This document shows positions 13,301-24,818 of a DNA stretch of 64,000 bases, piece by piece. Positions within the stretch are counted from its first letter, which is position 1. Each line of letters begins with the position of its first letter. Where the stretch lies: assembly GCA_963965975.1 (NCBI GenBank), contig OZ014414.1:6671501-6735500 (forward strand), written 5' to 3'. Both the position numbers and the translations under genes were made by a program. The notes beneath the pieces were generated by a model that was given only the letters and a program-made list of their open reading frames with translations, made no database searches and was not told the DNA's origin. The stretch is from Xestospongia bergquistia (taxonomy: Eukaryota; Porifera; Demospongiae; Haplosclerida; Petrosiidae).

Positions 13301-13352
13301 CAGGAATATTACTTTGTCTTCCTAGCAGGAGTATATCTTATATTATAAGTAA
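9462..13352. other. No gene recognised (3.9 kb)
   Basis: Very AT-rich. Contains a (TA)n run at about 10270-10298, a perfect hairpin at 10334-10370 followed by several diverged TTTGTC/GACAAA motifs to about 10510, and only short unsupported open frames. Confidence 0.5.
10334..10370. repeat. Perfect 18-bp hairpin
   Basis: CAGGTTTGTCCATCTGTT is followed by one C and then its exact reverse complement. The motif ACAGGTTTGTC recurs at about 10375 and variants (AAACCAGTTTGTCAA, AACAGTTTGTCAA) appear to 10515, suggesting the remains of a small palindromic transposon. Confidence 0.9.
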
Positions 13353-13976
13353 CAATATCTCTTTATAAAGTTTGCTCACCAAGACAAATAAAAGTAGAAA
13401 ATGGTCTATTAACACAAGACAATATAATGTACAGAATTATAATAAGAGAAATTATTGTTACAATGATTTATTATTGCTGTCTACTAATCTAAACCTACAG
13501 TTTTAAAACAATAATATTTAATATAATTACTAGGATCAGTTGATGTGTGTGATTGTACAACATCTATTATTACTGGTGACCTTTGTAACCTAGTCTAGCT
13601 AATAAGAGAGACGAGAGCTGATAATTATTGTCTTCAATCATTTCAACTTACATCACATAATATTCCATATCCAGTGATCTCATGTCTCACATCCATTATA
13701 CTGTATCCATTGAAGGTATATTTCTTCTCTTATTCTCAATGGAGTATATAATCCTTCATTATAAGTACATCATTGATATATCAGTGTATAGTATAGGACT
13801 AATACAATTGTCTATTAATATCATCTCATCACTTACTATGTCAATGAACAAACATCTCTACTTCAGAAACGTATTGTTGAGCCTATAAGTTCAAAGAGGT
13901 TAAAAATAATGTCCCGCCCACAAATAATTATAGGCCCTGTGAACAGCTGTTAGAGAGACAAAAAATGGGCGACGTT

Positions 13977-16607
13977 CGTTAACGACAGGATGTTATCCAG
14001 CATGTAAAAAATTGAAAGGGGTGTGTCGGATTATAATAACGTACCACATGCTTCAGCATGGCTGAGAAGCGTTTCTCCTGTAAAAATTGTGACAATTCTT
14101 TCTGTTTTAAAAGCGGCCTTTCTAAGCATATGAGTAAAAATCACAGCGACAAAAAAGAGAATAGTGGAAAGATGACCTGTGTTCACTGTCCAGCTAGGTA
14201 CCTAATGTTAAAATACTGACTACTTAATTTCTTAATTTTATTGATAGATTTGTTACTGTCTGTAACTTGATTGAACATCTCACCACTGAGCACAATTTGC
14301 AAATTTGTATTAGCAATCTTACCTTTAAAAGTATGTCTGAATTTAATGAATGGAAGTTACAAGAGGAGAGGAAATCAAAAGCTCATTGTTCAAAATTCTT
14401 CTGCTAAGATATATGGCTCAGTAAAACATCTGTACTATTACTGTAATCGAAGTGGGCATTACAAACCAAAAGGCCATGGAAAGAGATCACTTCAGTGTCA
14501 AGGAACATGTAGAAGTGGTAACACTTGTATTGCACATATCAAAACAATGGAAGACACATTATCTAAAACATTAGTTGTGGAGTATTGTTCCACTCATACT
14601 GGACATGAAATTCAGCTTAGTCATTTGCCAATTCTCGAATGTGAGACTTCTAATAGCAAGAAAACTTCAGGAAGGTGTTTGTGTTACCTGAATACTTGAT
14701 GATGTCTGTGACAATTGCCTTCATGATAGTAATGGCATAGGACGTGAACAATTGGTCACCAGACAGGACATCTTAAACATTGGAAGGAAACTGAATGTTC
14801 ATACAATTCAGAAACATTCAAATGATTTCTTAAGTGTATGCTAATGGGTAGAAGAGATGAAAGAGTTAGAATATAACTCAATATTAGTGTTTAAGCCTCA
14901 AGGAGAAGATGGGAATGAAGACACAAATGAACTCAAGAAGGATGAATTTTTTTTAGCTATACAGACTGAGTTTCAAAAGGATGCCTTACTGAAGTTTGGC
15001 CCTAAGGTTATTTGCGTTGATTCTACTCATGGGACCAATATCTACGACTTCTTATTGATTCTGTAGTTGTCATAGATGACCATGGTGAAGGTTTGCCTTT
15101 TGCTTGGGCAATAACAAATCATGAAGAGCATATCCATATGCTACATCCAGATATCTTCACGTCTGATGATGCAGACCAATTTTATCCCTCTTTCTGTGAT
15201 GTCTTTGGTAATATGAGAAAGCTCTTATGTTCATGGCATGTTGATCGCTCATGGAGAAAAAGTATTAATGAACATATTAGTGATGGGCAAGATGAAGTAA
15301 AATTTATCACCAGCTTTGTGTCTTACTTTTAGAATTTCATTCTCTTTTACAGCAGATGATGTCATACTTATACGAGCATCAGAGATGATTTTTTGAGTAT
15401 TTTAAGAATACCTATGTATCACGGTGTGAACAATGGGCAACTTGTTATCGCGTAGGCTCTGTAGTGAACCCAAATATGTTCACAGAAGCTTTTCATCGAT
15501 TGTTGAAAGTGGTGTACTTGGAAAATAAACAAAACCAGAGAGTTGACAAACTATTACATCTTCTCTTCAGAAATGCTTGCAATTTGGTATATGAACAACT
15601 ATGAAAGGAATAAAAGGGAAGACAACTCATCGTAAATCTGAAAAAAATAAAAGACGCAAATCTGCTCTAGCTATTGCTGATACCTGTCAAGTATTGGAAT
15701 TAAGTAAAGAAGAATGGAAGGTGCAATTGCAAGGTAATCAAGTTGTCTTTCACATAGTTCAACTTTTTCAAAGTAGTTGTACTTGTAAGTTGTCCTGTTG
15801 TCATTATGGAGCATGTGTAGACATGTACAGTTGTTCTTGTCTTGATTCAGCAATTCATAACACTGCCTGTAAACATTCTCATTTAGTTCACATGAAACAA
15901 AAAGAATTGACCCCTGATGATGAAGAGTTGCTACATATTCTACTTGATTACAAGCAACATCTAGTACAGAAGTTCATTTTAACTCTGACTATTACTCTCA
16001 AGTTCTTGAGCGGGATCCATGTAATACAAGTGAGTTCATGAGTTGTCAAATAGCTAGTCAAGCAGTGAAGAACTTAGCGCTAGAAGTGGTAGAGCATGTT
16101 GAAGTATGCCATGACTGTAAAAAAGCACCTAACTTCTGCTTTATTAGTACTAAAAGTAGACAAAGAAAAAAGCAAATTACCACGTCTTGATCCAAAGTCC
16201 AAACCAGCTCTTAATGCAAATTATGAGAAGCAACCTAGGTTTTTTTCAACTAAGCGAAAGAGGCAATCAAAAGCGAGGTTACCAAAGCCCTCTCATGAAG
16301 GTGAAGAGAGTACTTGGAATGAATTAGTGACTACTGAAATTACTGTCTGTGATTATTGTTGCCAGGAAGAAGATGATGGAGATGATCCTGATATAGCTGT
16401 TCAAATTGTGGTGTCTGGATACACTCATCATGTGTTCATTGTAACTCTTCTAATACACTTGATAATTTTTGTTGCAAAAGATGTTTTTAAAATTAATTCA
16501 TTGAAATGAGACAGTCTTTTCCGGTATTAATAAATTACCTCATTACTATTTGAACATGCACGCTGAATGTTCTATTTCTTCGAACGGATAACATCCTGTC
16601 GTTAACG
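13977..16607 (+). mobile_element. MULE-like DNA transposon B, 22-bp TIRs
   Basis: Perfect inverted ends (13977-13998 and 16586-16607) begin CGTTAACGACAGGATG and end TTATCC. They bound a decayed transposase gene. Comparison with the empty paralogous site at about 46440-46455 shows insertion after GCGACGTT. No clear target-site duplication is seen, and about a dozen bases of the empty site are missing on the right, so insertion or later change removed some flank. The TIR core AGGATGTTATC is shared with element C (33561-36172). Confidence 0.85.
14058..16509 (+). pseudogene. MULE-type transposase (broken): C2H2, DDE, SWIM, PHD-like
   Basis: Blocks run in order. ATG at 14058 opens a C2H2 finger (CKNCDNSFCFKSGLSKH). 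A second finger is split by a 50-nt intron (14198-14247). Next come a conserved HYKPKGHGKRSLQCQG region; the first catalytic Asp in KVICVDSTHGTN (about 15005-15040); a second block around HPDIFTSDDADQFYPS and CSWHVDRSW; a helical RVDKLLHLLF region (about 15540); a SWIM finger CSCLDSAIHNTACKH (about 15835-15880); and a C-terminal Cys/His PHD-like finger near 16350-16490 (CSNCGVWIHSSC). Frameshifts fall near 14395, 15060, 15330-15350 and 16400, with in-frame stops between, so this copy is not functional. Family assignment is from motif order. Confidence 0.75.
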
Positions 16608-16733
16608 GCTATCAAGCAAAACTGCTCTATTTTTATTGTTTATTAGTTTTGTTACAGAAATAAATAGTTAAAAGGAGAGAAAATAAAAGGAGTGAGAAGA
16701 GAGATTAAAAATAAACATCAAACTACTTACCAT

Positions 16734-17503
16734 AACCAGAACACAAGTCTGTCTTTAATAACTTGATAACTGTCTAACTTCTTACAATACTCCTCATGTT
16801 CACTTGATAAGTGTAGTTCCCTTATTGTAGTATTTTTATTAAGTGATGTACAAATTTTATTGATATCATCATTGTTCAGTGAAGTAGAAGAGACGTAGTT
16901 CTGTCAGTGATGTAGTTCTTTGTATAAGATCTGCTATTATACTGGTACTGACTGAAGTGATCTGACGATTACGTCCAACGTTCAACAAAGCCAATGTTTG
17001 GTTTTTAGTAAGTCCTTCACAGATATATTGGACTCCATCATCAGTGATGTTACAGTTGATGAGACGTAGTTCTTTTAAAGTTGTATTATTTGATAATACA
17101 TTAGATAAGTGAGTCATATCTTCATCTGTGATACCAGTAACAACCAACAATGTTAATTCTTCAAGTGTTTTATTATTAAAGAGACTATCACTGACTTGTT
17201 TGATGCCACTAGTAAGTGAAGAGTACTCCAGGATTAGTATCTTTATATTGTTTTGTTACTTTTTAGTATCTCTGATAATATAGATACACACTTAAAATCC
17301 AGTGAAGTGTTCACTATCTCAAGACTCCTCGCCGTACACTTATTAAGATTGTTTATAACAATTGCAGTACTTTCAGGAGATAATGACCAGAGACCATTTT
17401 TTTCCTGTTTGGTGTTCTTTTGTTAATTTACTTATATTTCTATCACTTGGACTAATGAGCCATACACTATTATCATCATTCCACCGAACTCTTCCAGTGT
17501 TTC
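16734..17503 (-). pseudogene. LRR exon, copy B (broken)
   Basis: Acceptor at 17504 (TTATAACAG on the minus strand) starts the exon. The N-terminal piece reads WNDDNSVWLISPSDRN, followed by LRR units such as LSNNTTLKELRLINCNIT and LTKNQTLALLNVGRNRQIT. Frame breaks lie near 17385 and at 17250, where an extra TA interrupts the ILKSNKTI block. The best open part is 16869-17150. It lies downstream, on the same strand, of the death/CARD pseudogene at 18780-20344, so the two may once have belonged to one receptor gene; no NACHT is visible between them. Confidence 0.8.
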
Positions 17504-17830
17504 CTGTTATAAAACATGAGTTAGTATATAGTACAGTAGACACATAGTAACGTATACTATAACACACTGACAACACACTGATGAAGCCATTACTGTTAAC
17601 TGAATAAGGTTACTATAGCAAAAAATTGCAGGAAGCAGGGTTTACTATTAAATTTGAGGCTTGGTATGTTCTACTGGTTACAGAGAAACAATCCTATCAT
17701 ACTAACAAAACACTACCACATAATGGATTTCTAGCATTTGTACTTTGTCTGGGGAGGCCATCTGCTTTGCTTAGAGAGGAATTGAGAATAATAGTGCTGC
17801 ACAACCTTTTCAGAATGTACCAGTAAGATC

Positions 17831-18775
17831 ACCTGTCAAGATGAACCCTACTATTCAAAACAGACTCTGCTGTTAGATAGCTACTGGCTAAAGCTTAAGC
17901 TTAAGCTTCAAATATAGTGGTACACATATGAATCTCTAGTACTAATAAAGTCTCTACAACCTTATTTCCAGAGAAAAGTCAGTACACTGAACAAAACACT
18001 GTGAGCAATGCTTATATAGGAAACAAAACTCAAAAATACATTTCTAAGTTGACATAAAACAACAATGATAGTGCAAAAAATTAATCAAAAACAAAATACC
18101 AAATAAGTAAGAAGTTATGTAAGATAGTCATAGGTCTGAATTGCAACAGACAGGAGTCTGTGAGATAGTCAAGTCTGAATAGCAACAGACATGAGTCTAG
18201 GTAGCAACAGACGTTGGTTGAAAGAATGCACAGCAACAACAATGTCGACTACAACAAGTGTTCAGAGGAGTGTTTTGAGTTGTTATCAGATACTCTTATC
18301 AGCTGACTTCCGGAGTGTGTGACTAAGCAACAAGTACTAGAAATCCAAATGTGAAGGGATAGGTATCTTCTCTAAGGACTGAATCCAAACCATAAAGGTG
18401 TATTTCACCTATATTAGGATAGCCACGCCCCAGTTCAGGATAAAGAGGAAGTTAGTTATAGAATATTATAACATGTTCATTATCTCAGTGGGTGGAGCAA
18501 CTTAACTATATTATTATACTAGAAAATTCAATATTAAAGCTGATACTATTGTGTGTGTTATAATATCAGTAGGTATGAGTTAGTCTAATATGACAACGTT
18601 GTCTTTGTTAATAATGTCTCATTGACTCCGCCCATTTATGAGTATGATACTATATAATATTATTAGTAATATTCATTATTGGTGTGATCATAAATTATGA
18701 CTCAGCCCTATTATTATCTTCCAGTCTCAGATATCTCAATTCATAGTAATGCATACATAGAATTTAACAGCACAA
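17831..18775. other. No gene recognised
   Basis: Spacer between LRR copy B and the death/CARD pseudogene. It holds three AAGCTT units near 17889-17908 and loose repeats of GTCTGAAT..AGCAACAGAC at 18130-18215. Confidence 0.5.
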
Positions 18776-18779
18776 TGTG

Positions 18780-20344
18780 GTATATAATGGACATTGGGTT
18801 ATATTACTACCTATAGTTTCAGTGATAAGTGATGTCTCTTCCCGACTAGGCTGTGTTTGTGTCTCCTCAAGTCCTTCATCAGTTACTGGTTTACAAGTCT
18901 TTAGTATGAATGCTAGATCTAGTAATAATGTCAAATAATGAGAAGTCACTAGTACCAGTTACCTTTTAAGCTCTGTCTTAATCCCTCAAACTGTTTGTTT
19001 CTCTCTCCTAATCGTAACATCAATGACATTGTCACTTCCTGTAGTGTCTCCAACTCCTTTTGTATCTCTGCAGACACTGACAGTAACTCTTCATTAATAA
19101 CTACATAATTAGACAAATCAGTAATATCAATACCTTTGATAACAGGCCTTCAATATGACTGAGGGTGCACTCATTTATCTTCTAATCTACAATAAAGTCA
19201 ATATAGTCTCACAGATTAGGTGATGAGATGTTGAATCTATTGCAAAGGCCTGGTCAATGCAAACGTCAGCCTTAATTTTTTTGCAGAATTCATCAACAGT
19301 TGTTTTGAAATCTGTAATGTGTTCTTTAGCCTTAGTGATCTTGTAGTGATTAACAATAGCCTCCAGACAACAAATGTTGATGATAGTGCATGAATGTTGA
19401 ACAACATCTATGACATCATCAAATGATTCAGCATTAGCCAGTTGAGGTTCTAGTTCTTCATAACATCTTCGTAGATACCTTTTGAGCTCTTTTAAAGAAG
19501 GAATGCCAGATTCAATGAGTTGTGATATAGTATCAATAAGATCTCCAAAAGCTATTCTCATTTGATCAAAATCATACTGATATACATGATGTATTTTGAC
19601 TTGACGAGAAAACGTTTGGTCTGTTAATAAAATTCAAAAAAAAAATTATTAATATTCAAAAAAATACCATATTCCTTGAGTAAATCTTTAGCAAAAGGTA
19701 CTGTTTGTTGAGACTTCAATAAGGTACTTCCAAACAATTTTAGTTTGCTAGGATCCTCATACACTGTAGTACACAGTGCTTTCAATGGACCATCTCCTAG
19801 TACGCCTCCCAATGTATTGACTTCATCTAAAATCTCCTTAGAGATCACTCTCTCTGTATATAACATCCCAATAATCTCCAAAGGAAGTATAAGTGGTGAG
19901 ATCCTATCAGAGTGTTTCTGACAAGCTGGAGTAGACAGCTCTTCTATCATAAAAGAGAATAATATTGGAAGAATAGTAATTACTCACTGAGCTCTTTACC
20001 TTCATTATAATGTTTTAATTCTATTAATATTTATTTATATTTTGTTAAATGTAATGAACACAATGTTCTACTTACTTCTCGTTAAATACTCATGTATTTC
20101 TTGATATTATTAACAATAAGACTCTTAATAGCATCAATCACTGCTTCCCAGGCAACAAGATGTGACTCAGTAGTAGATAACCAACTCTCAAAGACTTGAT
20201 CAAGATTGTAAGTATTTCTTACAGGACTGTTTGTTAAACTATTTAAAACACTCTGAGAAACATCAAGTCATACGTCAATTTCAAACCACTTGTCATTAAT
20301 ATCAACTAATAGATTGAGTAGTTCACGTTTACTAAGAGAAATAC
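18780..20344 (-). pseudogene. Death-domain plus CARD-like multi-exon protein (broken)
   Basis: Minus-strand exons in order: 20344-20076 is death-domain-like (KWFEIDV.LDVSQSVLNSL, then VFESWLSTTESHLVAWEAVI) with one in-frame TGA. 19943-19668 is a CARD-like helical domain (PLEIIGMLYTERVISKEILD) ending in a phase-1 donor. From about 19630 a third domain joins in phase (MRIAFGDLIDTISQL, then RYLRRCYEELEP and CTIINICCLEAIVNHY), a type I recall beside death domains in sponge, placozoan and cnidarian proteins. It runs into TAG at 19187, and the following coiled-coil stretch (about 18960-19150, EELLSVSAEIQKELETLQEV) is reached only after frame changes. A last exon lies at about 18780-18910. Such modules work in innate-immune or cell-death signalling. 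Two or more breaks make it a likely pseudogene. Confidence 0.65.
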
Positions 20345-22018
20345 CTGAAAAACAGATATTTAAGACATAGTATTATATCTCACTTCGTTGTGCCACAGAC
20401 TTGCGTTTGGTAGTTTTAGGGTAGAACTGGTACACTCAGAAGTTGCTAGTCTAGATAGAGTGAGGTCGCATTCCACCAACATATGAATATTGTAGTGTGG
20501 TATATATGAATATTATTTACTGTACTTGTGTGTGTTCAGATATTCCTGCTAATAACTATCTGTCTGCCTGCACATCTATCTAGCATTCATCCATTTGTCA
20601 CTAATCAATAAAGCTATGATAATCACTTCCTTAAGTGGTTAGTTCGGTCAACACCTATATAATATTACAGTTAGAGAACATTTAATGTTTATTTATAAAT
20701 GTGTCTGGTCGTTTTATGGATCCTATGTATAACTGTACATATACATGTTATATAACTGGTATTATTATATAATACTGTAGATATGACTACCTAATCTCCA
20801 TAAAATAGCCATTATTTGCTTAACAAATAATTGCTGTCTCTACAACATGGCAAGTTGCTACTGTGATCATTAGACTAACCTAAAGATATAGCACTAATAT
20901 TTGTTGTTTTAGCAATGTAATAGTTTTGACTAGTATAATGACAGGTCTGTATAACTTATTACTTCCTTTGATAAATTAGAAAATCCCACTAATAGGCCTC
21001 TAGCTTTAATCAGTTCAAAATATCTGTTTAATGTTTTGATTGTTGTAGTTCATTTGAAGCTACTTTTTAAAATTTCATCCATGTATTACATTAATCAGTA
21101 CAATGCACTAAGTTACATAAAACCAAACTAGTTAAACAAAGGAAAACACCACCTAAAGAGCACAACCAAGAATTGTAGTATTTAGTGGAAACATGATACT
21201 CAGCACTTACTTGTTTGTCAGGACAAAGTACTGTGTAATAAGAAGCCATTATTGAAAGATGCTCTGGTTACTACATTTGTGGTATACTATTGATTCAATT
21301 TAAAGAAGCATTGTATCCGTTCAAGCAATTAATGGCTTCTTTTTATAGTTTTATAAATAATTATGATGTAAGTCTATTACTGAGTAACTACCACAAAGCC
21401 AAACCTTGTGTACTACAATTTGTGTAAAGCCATTAACAGTTAAAGAAATCTTTATAGTACACGTATATATTGTATTAGTTAATAACTTAATAATTATTAA
21501 TTATAATTATGTATTGACAAATCAGTAACACAGACTATGTTAGTGATAGCTATTGTTGTTTTTATTTTTATTTATTGTTTTTTTTGTCTTTAGTACATTA
21601 ACAATATAAGTTTTTCCACTTGCAAAGACAAAGGGTCAATAGAAAGTATGAAATATTGCTCACCTTTCAATTCTCTGTTCAATTTGATAAAATATTATAA
21701 TAGCAGTTTTCCCAGTGTTAATATTTTAACAGGAGTAATTATATATGACAAACATTTGGTAGTTACATAACATATTCCATTACTATACAGAACTATGTAT
21801 GTAGTCTACTGTGTTCAGTTTATATTATTGGCTTTATCTGTGTGAGAGACTCAGAGTACCACTATTATGCATTGGATAAGGGAAATTCAGAGTTTTTTAA
21901 TTCCACTTTATGCTACACTTTTTTAAAAATTACCACAAAGTTAAGATGTGACCATTTAGGGTAATTATTGGTTTAAATTTCAAACTTTGATTTTATTATA
22001 ATGTAACATATATAACTG

Positions 22019-22058
<40 letters not shown>

Positions 22059-22389
22059 ATATTACATATATGTAAAATAGTAAAACATTAAAATGACACA
22101 AAAGATATTATTTACCATTGTTGCTTTATTTAGCACAATGAAAACAAAAATGACCAATGTAGCAATATTTACAGTCATCAGACTTTCATAAACTACTAAA
22201 ATAGAACATCCACTTAAGTATAGGAAAGAGGATGGTTGAAAATTCATATGAGATCCTGGGTTACTTTAAAGATTGTTAATATACCAAGTATATGAAGTTA
22301 TAGTTAGTAAAGAGGATGCTTTGAAACTAGCATACAATTGTCACAGTTGCTTCTAAAAACCTAAGCTTCCTACACAGATTAATCTATGG
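20345..22389. other. No gene recognised (2 kb)
   Basis: AT-rich spacer with only short open frames. A (TA)n run lies at about 22022-22054. Confidence 0.5.
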
Positions 22390-22992
22390 TCTCTCAGTGC
22401 CTTGACACTCTGAAGAAGTAATTTCCACCTGGTTTAAGGTACTTTGTTAGTCGACCTATAGCTTGATTATACTCTTTGTGAGAAGAACAAGCAACAGCTA
22501 AACATAAACTGGAGAAAATAATGTCATACTGTCCTTCATAACCAGGAACTAGAAGAGGAGGACCACATTAATATATCACAAGGTATAACTCTTTTTTCTT
22601 AAGTCATCATGCCTCTTTAGAATTCCTCTTCTCCTTTGCCTTCTAAATCTTGTACAACATGCTTGAATAGTGCTGTAATATCTGTTGCATTGGGATCATT
22701 GTCAAGCCACATTTGTAGAATATTTCGATTTCTTTCAGTATATTCAGCAAACACTATCCCTGATGCATGTAGTGGTGCACTACATTGATATATCGGCATA
22801 GAGCCACACCCTAAATCAATTAAGTACCTTCAATCCCACAGGAGTGGAACCATAAGACTGAAATATATTATATCATAGTTTAATTTCAATGGTTGAGAGT
22901 TCCAAGCATTTACTGTTGAATACTTAGCCTTGATGTACTCAAAAGGATCAAAACGATCATAGTCCATGTAGTTCTTTTTTTGTCAGAAGCCA
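22390..22992 (-). pseudogene. NNMT-type methyltransferase, copy 3 (truncated)
   Basis: Matches the intact copy at 24819-25631 from its start (ATGGCTTCTGAC at about 22992) to the LKPGG block near 22430, then similarity stops, so the C-terminal quarter is missing. Indels break the frame near 22980, 22800-22860 (extra TAAG after the glycine-rich motif) and 22570-22610. The longest open piece is 22617-22799. Confidence 0.85.
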
Positions 22993-23108
22993 TTTCAAGT
23001 TGTTGTTTTATAAACTATTAAATACTAGATTCTAACTATTATGGTCAGGGCAATATTCAGAAATATTCGCAGGAGTTATAACAGAACTTGAAATATACTC
23101 ACAAGTTT

Positions 23109-23343
23109 ACTGTAACAATTAATATGTCATGTTATTTTAATTAGTTTGTTTTTACATATGTAGATTATCATGGAATATTGAATTTATGTGAATTACTCAT
23201 TGTGTAATTTGTTGGTATATATAATAGTGCAAAATACTGACAAATTACACAGTGAGTAACTCACAAGAATTCTATGTTCCATAGTAGTCAATCTGTGTAA
23301 AGTACAAACTAATTAAAATAACATAACATATTAATTTTTAAAA
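23109..23343. repeat. Palindromic MITE-like element, copy 1
   Basis: The two halves are near-perfect inverted copies: GTTATTTTAATTAGTTTG on the left returns as CAAACTAATTAAAATAAC on the right, with about 100-bp arms around a short spacer. It has no coding content. The same family occurs at 23492-23720 and 24391-24612, and half of one at about 48500-48595. Confidence 0.85.
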
Positions 23344-23491
23344 GCTAAATATCTACTAACAGTTCAAATAGTCAATGTTCATATAATGACATTTTCTGGC
23401 CACACAATAATACTAAAAAAAACTAAATTTTCTCAAAATCCATGATAAATGTGATAGCTATTCTTACATTAATCATACACAAGATTTAACA

Positions 23492-23720
23492 CTGTAAAAA
23501 TTAACATGTCATTTTAACAACTATTTTGTAGTTTACATTGGTGGATTACTATGGAATTTAGAATTTATGTGAATTAGTCATTGTATAATTTGTTGATATG
23601 TAAACATGCAACATACCAACAAATTACATAGTGAGCAATTCTCAAGAATTCTAAATTCCATAGTAATCCATCCATGTAAACTACAAATTAGTTGTTAAAA
23701 TGACATATTAATTTTTACAG
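23492..23720. repeat. Palindromic MITE-like element, copy 2
   Basis: The element begins CTGTAAAAATTAA and ends TTAATTTTTACAG, with about 105-bp arms folding on themselves. The right arm repeats the left arm's ATTTAGAATTTATGTGAATT block in reverse complement. It is the cleanest member of the family here. Confidence 0.9.
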
Positions 23721-23789
23721 CGAACTTAACATTATTTAGTTTAGTTCAATAAATTTGAAGCTTCAAGCATACAGTTATCCTAGTAAAGA

Positions 23790-24271
23790 TCACTTCTTAG
23801 TTGCAACTGTAAAAACTGTAGCATCAACTGAGCTACTAGATAGAGCAGTGTCAGTACCTGAGGTACCTTCACGAGCTTGAACAGTAATACTAATATCCTT
23901 GTATCTGTTTTTACTCAAAGCGGCATTACGAAACTCTGTAGTCACATTAAAAGCAAAGAATTTCTCTAATCTAACATTGGGGTCATTGTCAAGCCACATT
24001 TGTAGAATATTTCGATTTTTTGAGTATATTCAACAAACACTATCTCTGATGCATATAGTGATGCACTACATTGATATATTGGTACAGGGCCACAGCCAAA
24101 ATCAAGCACCTTCAATCCAACTTGAGTGGAACCATAAGACTGATATATATTGTGTAATAGTTTCAATGGTTGAGAGCTCCAAGCATTTACTGTTGAATAC
24201 TTAACCTTGATGTTCTCAAAAGGATCAAAACGATCATAGTCCATGTAGTCCTCTTTTTTGTCAGTAGCCAT
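23790..24271 (-). pseudogene. NNMT-type methyltransferase, copy 2 (internal deletion)
   Basis: Starts MATDKKEDYMDYDRFDPFE like the intact copy and keeps the SAM motif LDFGCGPVPIYQ. A one-base loss in a T run near 24015 shifts the frame after VEYTQK. About 330 bp are missing, joining NDPN directly to EKFFAFNVTTEF. The joint at about 23973 lies at a 2-base CA microhomology. The C-terminus is otherwise intact. It cannot give a working enzyme because the acceptor-binding middle is lost. Confidence 0.9.
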
Positions 24272-24390
24272 TTCAAGTTGTTGTTTTATAAACTATTAAA
24301 TACTAGATTCTAACTATTATGATCAGGGCAATATTCAGAAAATATTCGCAGGAGTTATATAACAGAGCTTGAAATATACTCACAAGTTTA

Positions 24391-24612
24391 CTGTAAAAAT
24401 TAATATGTCATGTTATTTTAATTAGTTTGTACTTTACATATGTAGGTTATCATAGAATATTGAATTTATGTGAATTACTCATTGCATAATTGGTTGGTAT
24501 ATAATAGTGCAACATGCTGACAAATTACACATTGAGTAACTCACAAGAATTCTATGTTCCATAGTAGTCAATCTGTGTAAAGTAAAAACTAATTAAAATA
24601 ACATAACATGTT
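24391..24612. repeat. Palindromic MITE-like element, copy 3
   Basis: Starts ACTGTAAAAATTAATATG and its right arm returns CTAATTAAAATAACATAAC. It lies between methyltransferase copies 1 and 2 as copy 1 of the repeat lies between methyltransferase copies 2 and 3, so repeat and gene appear to have been duplicated together. Confidence 0.85.
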
Positions 24613-24818
24613 AATCTACTAACACTTCAAATGGTCAATGTTCATATAATGACGTTTTCTGGCTAGACAATAATACTACAAAAAAACTAAATTTTCTCAA
24701 AGTACATGATAAATGTGATAGCTATTCCTACATTAATCGTACACAAGACTTAACTTTACATTATTTAGTTTAGTTCAATAAATTTGAAGCTTCAAGCATA
24801 CAGTTATCCTAGTAAAGA

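Larger units (their letters stand above)
13353..17770. repeat. Segment paralogous to 46088-47650, with transposon inserted
   Basis: 13618-13976 matches 46088-46445, and 16610-17770 matches 46455-47650. The 2.6 kb between is the MULE-like element, absent from the partner. In addition 13353-13445 matches 2002-2095, next to LRR copy A, so the segment is a mosaic. Confidence 0.8.

Noticed and set aside
13682-13888. Hydrophobic open frame shared with 46070-46360
   Set aside because: Shared by duplication; amino-acid composition follows AT-rich codons and no start context or splice signal supports it.
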